NCBI GenBank assembly: GCA_023159155.1
Contig: JAJNNX010000021.1
Location: forward strand, 496,001 to 560,000
DNA from: Ustulina deusta
Lineage: Eukaryota; Ascomycota; Sordariomycetes; Xylariales; Xylariaceae
DNA length: 64,000 nucleotides
Reading direction: 5' to 3'
Below, piece after piece: positions 55,726 to 64,000 of this stretch (position 1 is the stretch's first letter; every line of letters starts with the position of its first letter). The position numbers and the translations under genes are program-made. The notes beneath the pieces are model-generated. The model did not search any database. It was not told where the DNA came from and saw only the letters and a program-made list of their open reading frames with translations.

Positions 55726-56752
55726 ATTCTAAAAAAGCGAAAATGTTTCTTGTTACGAAACCAAACTACCTAGGGTACCTATTCTCTAATACGAGGACGA
55801 AAACGAGCGAGAAAAGAAGGGGGGGAAAGAGTGCTTTTTTAAAAAAGGCCCCACCGCAAAAAACATAGTGTCTAATGAATTGACCCCCGACTTGCGAGTT
55901 TCCAAGTCATCAGTTTTCGGGAGAGAAGTGTCGTTACGTTATGTTAGCTACTTACCTGGGCATCATCTATATACCTGGGTCTCTATCTATGTCAAGATAT
56001 AGATAGTATCACGCTTGGACACAAACGAAGCGACGAAGCGGTAAACAAACACACAGGCAACGATTCAGTAAGGGACGCAATGAGAGGAACAAAGACTGAC
56101 GTGACCTCTCCTGTATTAAAATACCTGTCTTATGAATAGGAGTAGGGATGGCAGGGGGGTGAGGAGTAGTTTATTTACTTACTCGATAGCCAATGGATAT
56201 TTGCGTAATGGATTGATGACCATCTTCTTCTTCTCTTTTCGCCATGTTGGCTGTGGATTGCGTCTTGTTGCGCGTTGTGACAGAGACGTTGAAGCCTGCT
56301 TCGACGTTTTACGGACGAACAATGAATGTTGGGTAAAACCGACTGATCTAGTTAGGTACCACTAATTGACGAGATAAGAGATAGGGTTGATAGAGCCATT
56401 AGGTAAGAAGACTGGTCGAGAATTCACCATGGTGAGGATCGTACGCTATGAAATAGCCAACACGACTTGATAGCGTAGTATGCATGTACAGCCCATGTAT
56501 ATATATATATATATATATGTATACATATCCCGCAATCCAGGCACAAGCAGGGACGGTGATTTCATCAGAAACACATCATGATTTTACACGATATTATGTA
56601 CATGTATAGTATAGTCGGGCCGTCTAGGATTCCCGATGAGAGGAGTCTACCCATCAGCACCGCCTACCAATTCGTAGTTGTACAGCTCGAGTGCTCAAGA
56701 AGATATCTGTACATCTTACAATGATCTAGAGGAGAATGACGATGCCACGTCT
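55726..56752. other. Convergent 3' flanks of URC4 and OXA1
   Basis: No gene is recognised. A TA dinucleotide run lies at about 56500-56518. Short frames on the plus strand carry no recognisable motif. Confidence 0.45.
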
Positions 56753-58436
56753 TCAGTGCCGTCGTTCGGCACGGCGTCGACGGATTTCCTCCATCCGCTC
56801 AAGAGCCCGCTGCTTCTCTTCCTCGGCGCGCTTGCTCTCGTACTCCTGAGCCTTCTTCCACTGTTTTTTTTCGTCCGTCCCCCCCGTGGCTTGCTTGAAG
56901 GCGTTGCCCGCAGCTGCCATGCGCTCCTGAAGCGTGGTTGCGGCACTACCGCTGGTAGGACTCTGGTACTGGACGGCACTTTCCGGACCACTGGCGACCG
57001 GGCTGCCGGGTTGGGGGAGCGGTGGTAGCCCGTTCCATCGTCGAATCACTGGGGTGAGGGTGGCTTGGGCTTGCGCGAGGGAACCTAGTGATACGACGAG
57101 GAAGAACCACTGTAAGCCCGCAGGCAGCCAGGCCGTACCGACAAACATGAGAGGCGGCAAGACGTACTTCATGCCCTTCATGATGGTTTGCTGCATCGGG
57201 TCAGGCGCGGCGACGTTGGCCCTTTGCATTTTCTAATGTGCTGGATTAGCGAATGAGGCCTAGATGCAGACGGGGGGCGCAGTTGGATGACGTACGACGA
57301 CCAGAAGGGAACCCAGACCAACGGAGACGGCGGGCAGGATGAAGAAGGGATCGTGAACAGTCAGGTCGGTGAACCAGGCCAATCCGCCCGTCTCCATGCC
57401 AGGCACTGGCAGGCTGGCCATGCCACGAACCAGGCGGAACATGCCAAAACTGAAGGGGAGCATAGCGAAGGAGACGAGGGGTTTCCACGTGGACGAACCG
57501 GCTGTCTTCATTATTCGGCGCATCTCGCTGCGGGCATACAACATGGCAGCGCGATCGGGGGTATAGTAAGCGGCTTGCTGAAACTCAGCCTTGGCCTTGA
57601 CGTAAGCCGGGCTGCTCTGGGCTTTTTGCACCTTGGACGTATGCTTGGCTGCAACCAAGGTGGGATAGAACATGACAAGGCGGAAGAGAGCAGCGACAGT
57701 GGCGATGGCGCCCCACCAGGGCAAGCCGCTGGAGATGTAGATGGACTCCAAAAGCCATTGGCAGGCCGAGGTCGGGCCGAAGCCGTAGTCGAGGCCCAGT
57801 TCCTTGAGATAGCCGAGGTGCTCGGGGATGTCGAGGAAAGACTGGGGGTCGAGTGCGCGGAGGAGGTCGTCGGGGAGCTGGAGGGTATCGGCCGCCGTGG
57901 CCGCAGGGTCGGCCGGAGGGGACGACAGCGACGACGTCTCGACCACGGGCGATTGAGGCTCGGCAGGCGGCTCAGGCGGCCGTTCGGCGGGTGTCTCGGC
58001 TGTCTCGGCTGTCTCGGGGGTGTCGGGGGTCGGGGGACTCGGCGACTTCGATTGGAAGGGCCAGAGAGAGAGGTTCCTCGCGGCACCAGAACGCTGGGCG
58101 AACACGCTGGATGCAGCTATTCCTGCAGAGGCGCCGAGTCCGACAGTCGATGCGGAGGGCGCTAGCTGGCCATATGGGGCGGTGTTGGTCCGAGAAAGAC
58201 CACGTCTCGACAACACGGACGATTGCGACGGCGCTTGGGAGAACTGCCTCGTCGGCAATGTCGCCGACAACGTCCTCGTGGGCTGGAAGAGCGGAGGCGT
58301 CAGTCGATGTGCGGCGTGCCATTGGTTGAGGAGACGTCAATCGGGGACAGGACATGCATCATACCTTGGTCCGACTAGACAACGAATACCTCAGCGCAGA
58401 GGCCGGGTTTCTTGCGAGCCCTCTGCTTGGAAGCAT
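56753..58436 (-). CDS. OXA1: Mitochondrial inner-membrane insertase Oxa1
   Basis: Three exons (58436-58365, 58282-57296, 57232-56753) give 512 residues. The first exon, MLPSRGLARNPASALRYSLSSRTK, continues through TRTLSATLPTRQFS as an Arg/Ser-rich mitochondrial presequence. A Pro/Glu-rich segment precedes the YidC/Oxa1 core. Its membrane segments include SGLPWWGAIATVAALFRLVMF, PLVSFAMLPFSFGMFRLV, DPFFILPAVSVGLGSLLVV and YVLPPLMFVGTAWLPAGLQWFF. The C-terminus is a long charged helix (KRAEEEKQRALERMEEIRRRR), which in Oxa1 binds the mitochondrial ribosome. It inserts mitochondrially encoded and some imported proteins into the inner membrane. The short first exon is required because the main frame has no ATG before an upstream stop; its phase and the GACTGAC branch fit. 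Confidence 0.92.
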
Positions 58437-58964
58437 GGTGTGTTGGCGGTGGCCTCGGTCACGACAGAAGTTATCGCTGCTGCAGTTCCAAGTATTTTTT
58501 ACCGCTGTTGGAGTTGATGACAAATCCGGCTTAGCGTGCTCGCTGTTTTTGCTAGGCTTCGCTCATCCAGTTGTCAATCAGGTGACTGAGGGGCTGTCTA
58601 TCCTACTAAGTACTTACCTACTCAGGTACTTAAGTATATAACCAGAACCCCTCACACTGGATGCTTCAGTAGGTAACATAGGAAGTAAGTAGGTACCTAC
58701 ATCGATTCGTCCTACAACATCAATACCTACACCTGCCACTCGCTGCTACAATAGGTCCTCAAAACAGTTCAAGTTCTAACCGTTAGCAAAAAAAAGGCAT
58801 ATAGTACGAAGCCTTATTACCTATACCCATGGCATCAGTTTTTATTTTGTCTGACTCGCTTATATCTGATGGCTTGTGCGTACTCAGCCATCAGACCCTA
58901 TCCAGTGGAGTCTACACATAAACTGAGGGTAGCCCACCCCTGTTGACCTGAGGGTACCCGTGCT
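58437..58964. other. OXA1 promoter side and edge of the AT-rich block
   Basis: This stretch holds the OXA1 5' flank and dense TACTTAGGTACC-type motifs (58608-58735). No further gene is recognised. Composition changes abruptly at about 58.96 kb. Confidence 0.5.
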
Positions 58965-61900
58965 TTTTTTAAGTACTAGTGCTCTATAGAGTACTTTTTG
59001 CACAATCGATTAAAAATATATGTTTAAATATATAAAACGTTTATAGCTAAGTTAATGCATATAATATATTTTATATAACAAGTAAAAAAAAATACTTTAA
59101 GGTAAGTTGTTGTTTTTAAAAAAGGAAAAGAGTAAATATATATAATTATAAGTAATTTATGGAAGTTTGTATTAAAATAAATATATAAGTATAAAAAATT
59201 ATACAAATTATATAAATTATAAATATATAAGTTTAATATTACTTTTTTAGATTTATATAGGAAATACTTCTAATAGGAAAAAAGAAATATAAAAAAAACT
59301 ATTATTTATATTATTTATTTATGTTTTAATTCGCCCGATAGTACTATTAATAGCAATACTAATTTATATTAATAAAAAACATTGTAATAATATAGTCTAA
59401 TATAGATATTAGGTCGACTTGTTTATTGTTAATATTTAGCTATTTTTTGTAACGTAAAAAGATAGCTAATAGTAATATTGCTTTTTATGTTTTGTTTGAC
59501 TAAAGCTATTACTATAAAAAACTTAAGAGTTGTTTTAGTTAGTACTAATAAAGAGCTATGTTTTATATTTAGTACTAAAGCTTTAAATGTAGCTCGAGTT
59601 TTATAAGAAAAGCTAAAAAATAAAGCAGCTGTTTTATAAATTTTTTGGAATAGTTGCTAATTTTTATAAATTATTTAAATAAAGATCTAAGGATTGCAGT
59701 TCTAAATATATAACTTGTTAGTTTCTAAAAAGTAGTTAGTATAAATAGTTATTATTAGAATACTAGCAAAAATATTAATAGCTATTGGATTAAGGCTAAA
59801 TTATTTTTTTTAAATCTTGTTTATAAATATTAGTTTAATAGTACGTACAAAAAAAAGTTTAAAATAATTTTTGTATAACTAGTATTTAGTAAGAATAGTT
59901 ATTAAAATAGATTAATAAGTATATTTTTAAAAACTATAAGTTAATATATATAAAAAAAACTAAATAGCTGCCTAGCTAAAAAGAAAAAGTATTTTATAAA
60001 AGATTTTAGTATATTTAACTACTATTTAAAGTTTTATTATTTAATATACTAAATATATTAATATTATTACTATAATAATAAACTTAAAGCAATATTTATA
60101 ATTAATTTAATTAATAAGCAGTTAATAAAGCATTTTTATAATATTACTAAATTTAAAGTGCGCTATATTGTTTAAATATATTATAACAATATTAAGCGTA
60201 AAAATAATTTTAGCTATTATAAGTAATTAAAAAAAAATGCTTAATTTTATTAATAATTTTTTTTTAGTACTTTTAGTTATTAATTTGTTTAAAGCTTATT
60301 TTTAATAAAAAGTTTTAAAATAGCTTTATATATTATTAATAATATTAAAGTTAAAATTGCTACAGTTTAATAATAAAATTTTATAACTTTAATATTTTTT
60401 ATTAGCAAAAATATTAAATATTTTAAAATTAATTTATTATTAAGGCATATTATTAGTAAATACTAAAATAAAAATATAAAAAATTAGTTGTTTATTATTA
60501 ATTATAATACTTAGCTTTTTATTTAATATTTTTATAAGCTTAAAAGCTTTAATAATATTTGTAAAGTTTGATCTATAGGGTTTTAATATAAAAAAAAAAT
60601 ATTAATTTATTAATTATGCTTAGCTTTAAGTAATATAGCAATCTTATTATATATTTTTATAATAGATTTATATATAGTTCTATATAAGCTAAAGCTATTA
60701 ATAAAAATTAAAACTAGGAAAAAATAAACTTTTGTATTATATATAAATGTTTAAACTAGAATATTTTTTCTAAATTTATATATTTTAAAAAAGCTAGAAA
60801 CTAGAAATACTTTTATTATAAATATAAAGCTTTAATTAATATAGCTATATTTTTACTAAATAAAATAACAATTTTTAACTAGTTTATAGTTATTAGTAAA
60901 AAAGTGCTTGCTTATAAATAAGTAATTAAAATTAATATTTTTAATTCGGTTTATAATATTATTAGCTATAATATATTCTAAAAGATTTAAAACAAAAATA
61001 AGTTTTTATTTATAGAACTTATATTTTTAAATAAAGTTAATATAAATATAAATATTGTTCTGTTTATTTATAATAAGCAGCTTTTTTTTTAATTAAAAAC
61101 AGCTAATAATAAAAATAATATTACAGCCATAGTGTACTGGTGTCCTGGTGTCCTTGCTTAGGCAAAATACACCAGTATTAGGTTTGCCAAGCCTATATCT
61201 ACTAATTGGATATCCAGAACCAGCAATCGCTTCGCTATAATATTGTATTAACCCTAACGCCAAGGTTAGCCAAGCCTTATATTTAAAAAATATTTGTACT
61301 ACTGTCCGAATATCCTAGTATTATTATCCTATTATAAATAGGACTAATATTATATAATATAAATATTTTCTAACTCTTATTTTATTTTAAATATAGATTT
61401 TCTGGTTTAGGAATTAATATAGTTATAGTCTTATACTTCTACTAATTTGTTAGCACATCTTACTTAAGATTCCTATTATTTATATAGTACTACTTATAGT
61501 TAAATTTATAAATTATGCTTATTAAAAAAAGTAGCTGCTATATTTAAAAAACTTAGTAGTTTTTTTAGTAATCTTTTCCTAGATTTATATACTTACTATC
61601 TGCGTAAACCTTACGTAAAAAAAAGAAATCTAATTTGTGCCGGCTTGTATGGTATCTAAATATATTTTTCTACCTATAAGCACGCTTATAACTATCCTTT
61701 TTATATAATAGCTTCGCTTTTTCTTTCTGCTTAATATATTATAAATTTAAATTTAGGTATTCTTATTAGTATAATTACTTTTATTCTAATTTTTCACGTT
61801 AGTTAACTATATATTTTATAAGTTATTAATCTTAATATTATAAATAGTACTATTAATTAAATTATTATTTTATTTAATAATAATAAGCGTTACTATAAGC

Positions 61901-64000
61901 TTACTTCTTAAAATAACTCTATTTATGCCTACCTTTTTGTTTAAATTATTACTAGATTACTTATTATTATATTTAATAAATATTAAAAAACTTAAAAATA
62001 TATAAAACAATTTGCTAAAGCAGTTCTTAAAACGTTTATATATTAAGCTTAGAAATAATATATAGCAAACAAAGTAGCTACTATAGCTACTTTAAAAATA
62101 AGCAATATATAGCTTTATATAAACTTGCCTAACTTATTAATTAGATTAGATAAAATAAAAAAAATATAATAGTTAAACTTAGGTCTAAATTTACTAAACT
62201 TTTATTTTATTTGTTTATAATAAAGGAATTAGATAGTAGATTTATTATCCTTTATATTAGACTAAAAGTATTTTCTAAACACAATAAAACAAAAGTATAT
62301 TTAAAAAGTAAAAGTATAAATATAAAAATATATGTATTAAAGTTATATTTTATACAGGTTATAAGTATTGTTATAAATTTAGTACTGTATAATTATTTTA
62401 ATATAGCTAATAGTTATACTTATATTATTAGTACAAATAAAAGTAACTAGGGTTAATTAGATAATAATACTAGTAAACCTAATAGACTTATTTTATTTAT
62501 ATTTAATTTAGAAAATAAACGCCCTATTTTTTTCTAATTAGTTATTAAAGCTTTAAAGTTTTGTATTTATTTAGATTAAGTTTAGAACTTATAGGTTAAT
62601 TAAAAATTAGATTTTAAAAATATTTTAATTTGGTTTAATTTAAGATTTAAAGCTAAATATAAATTTAATAAAAACAATAAATTATATATTTATAAGTTAA
62701 GTTCTAATTTTTATAATATTGTTTTTATTGTTATATTTTATGTTTTATTATTTAATACAGAGCAAGCGTTATAAATACCTAAAAATAGCAAAATAGATCT
62801 TAATAATAATAATAAAAAAGTTTATTAGTTAAAAAAGTCTAAAATATTTATTATTATTTTGGATAGGTCTATAAGTATTCCTTTTTTTACTATTAAGTAT
62901 AAAAAAATAACTGCAAAATTATATTAGCGTTTATTTTAAAAACTATTATTTTTATTATTTATTATTTCTAATAATAAATTTAGTACTTTTATATCTTTTT
63001 TTATAAACAGCAGTTTATTTATTTTTATAAATATATAATTTTTTTTTAATTATTTTATATTTATACTTTAATATAACCTAAAGTTTTAGTTAGATAAATA
63101 TATATAAAAAAGTTTTTATAATTCAAAATATACTTTTTATAAATACTTATTTATAACTAAAAAGTTATTTTAATAACTAAAAATTTGTTTATAATATTAA
63201 AATATATTTTTATTATTTAGTAATATATTATTAATTATAATATATTTATTATTGCTATTAAATAAGAATATATTTTAATACTTATTTATATAATAATAAA
63301 AGCCAAAGTTTCAGCCTTATATTATTTTATATATTCTAGTTGGACCGTATAAACATAAAGACTTAGGTTATGCTATATAAAATTAGCAATTTGTATATAT
63401 TTAAAACTAGAACTGTAAAAAGGCAGGTTTTGGCCTATTCTAGCATAGGAAAAAAAGACTTAAAAAGAAGTAGTACTTCTTAGAAGTTAGTCTTTCTTTT
63501 TTAAAAAAGGGGCTTAAGCTTGCAAAAAAGTATAGGTCCTTTTTAATAGAGCCTCTTCTTAGTAAGTAGGTTAGAACCTAACTAACCCTTTTAAGCAAAA
63601 CTTATTTTAAATATATAAACTTGCAAAAAAGTATAACTTATATATTTTTTTATTTAAATAATTGTTTATTTAATTAGTTATTTTTATAAATAGGACCTAT
63701 TCTTTTATTATTTTAAATATAATATATTTAAGAACTAATAGCCAGAATATATTGTTTATATATATTTTAATACTAAAGTAATATAATATTAAGTTTTTAA
63801 GTATTATTTTTTTAAAACATAATATAAACTTTTTTTTAAATTCTATATTAATTATTTTTTTTTAGAAGTTATTTTATATTTCTTTCTAAAAACTTTTTAG
63901 TTCTTATATATTGCTGCTAATATATATTAATTTACTTTTAAATTTATATATATATTTTTAAGCAGCTAATTAGTTTCTAGTTCAACTAATATTAAAATAG
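58965..64000. other. AT-rich block consistent with RIP-mutated repeats
   Basis: From about 58,965 to the end of the window the sequence is overwhelmingly A and T, dominated by TpA steps, with no credible gene. Poly-A/T runs and stop codons fill all frames. This is the usual outcome of repeat-induced point mutation on transposons in Pezizomycotina, and such blocks often mark subtelomeres, centromeres or transposon islands. The original elements cannot be recognised. Short segments near 61.13-61.30 kb and 63.42-63.60 kb are less AT-biased. Confidence 0.8.
61125..61300. other. Island of normal composition within the AT-rich block
   Basis: This segment keeps CpA and TpG dinucleotides (CTGGTGTCCTGGTGTCC, CCAAGGTTAGCCAAGCC) that are depleted around it. 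It contains an inverted repeat TACTGGTGT (61135-61143) / ACACCAGTA (61169-61177). Confidence 0.6.

Noticed and set aside
57287..58165. 292-residue plus-strand frame opposite OXA1
   Set aside because: It is the antisense shadow of a GC-rich coding exon; its Gly/Arg-rich translation matches no family, while the minus strand encodes a clear Oxa1.
62211..62450. 79-residue frame in the AT-rich block
   Set aside because: Its Ile/Tyr/Lys/Asn-rich composition is what random AT-rich DNA gives; there is no motif or promoter.

Overview
The window is nuclear DNA of a filamentous ascomycete (Pezizomycotina, probably a Sordariomycete). Genes carry short introns with GT..AG ends and CTAAC/CTGAC branch sites, several proteins are fungal types (Urc4, a CmcJ/AsaB-like oxygenase, HET and P450 relics), TACCTA/TAGGTA motifs are scattered between genes, and the last 5 kb is an extremely AT-rich block of the kind left by repeat-induced point mutation (RIP). 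The species cannot be named from the sequence.

Layout. (1) 0.1-13 kb is a conserved block: a hypothetical gene with an internal stop, a small four-cysteine possibly secreted protein, a secreted alkaline phosphatase convergent with a secreted GH5 endoglucanase, mitochondrial phosphatidylglycerophosphate synthase (PGS1) divergent from complex I subunit NDUFA12, and a Tnr3-like Nudix hydrolase. (2) 13-21.5 kb is sparse: a fungal protein-kinase-like gene with all three catalytic motifs, and a C2H2 zinc-finger gene whose intron holds a 23-bp minisatellite and whose 3' flank holds a second repeat array. (3) 21.5-30.1 kb holds four tailoring or catabolic enzymes: type-B carboxylesterase, CmcJ/AsaB-like oxygenase, short-chain dehydrogenase and salicylate-hydroxylase-like FAD monooxygenase. 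(4) 31.8-43.4 kb holds a coiled-coil protein of unknown function and three diverged paralogues of one fungal zinc-finger family, which is the most interesting part of the window. (5) 44.7-46 kb holds decayed P450, ankyrin and HET-domain fragments with G-to-A type damage, followed by about 6 kb without recognisable genes. (6) 52.8-58.4 kb returns to conserved genes: uracil-catabolism gene URC4, with seven GATAAG elements in its leader, convergent with the mitochondrial insertase OXA1. (7) From about 58.96 kb to the end is the AT-rich block, with one island of ordinary composition near 61.1-61.3 kb.

How it fits together. Housekeeping genes at both ends frame an accessory interior of about 37 kb rich in minisatellites, relics and fast-diverging regulator-like genes. 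PGS1, NDUFA12 and OXA1 all act in the mitochondrial inner membrane. The alkaline phosphatase and endoglucanase are secreted scavenging enzymes. The four enzymes at 21.5-30 kb could form a small detoxification or tailoring cluster, but no backbone synthase is present. Exon structures were worked out by hand from splice signals, reading frame and remembered family conservation. Every spliced model marked as complete closes in frame, but none has transcript support.
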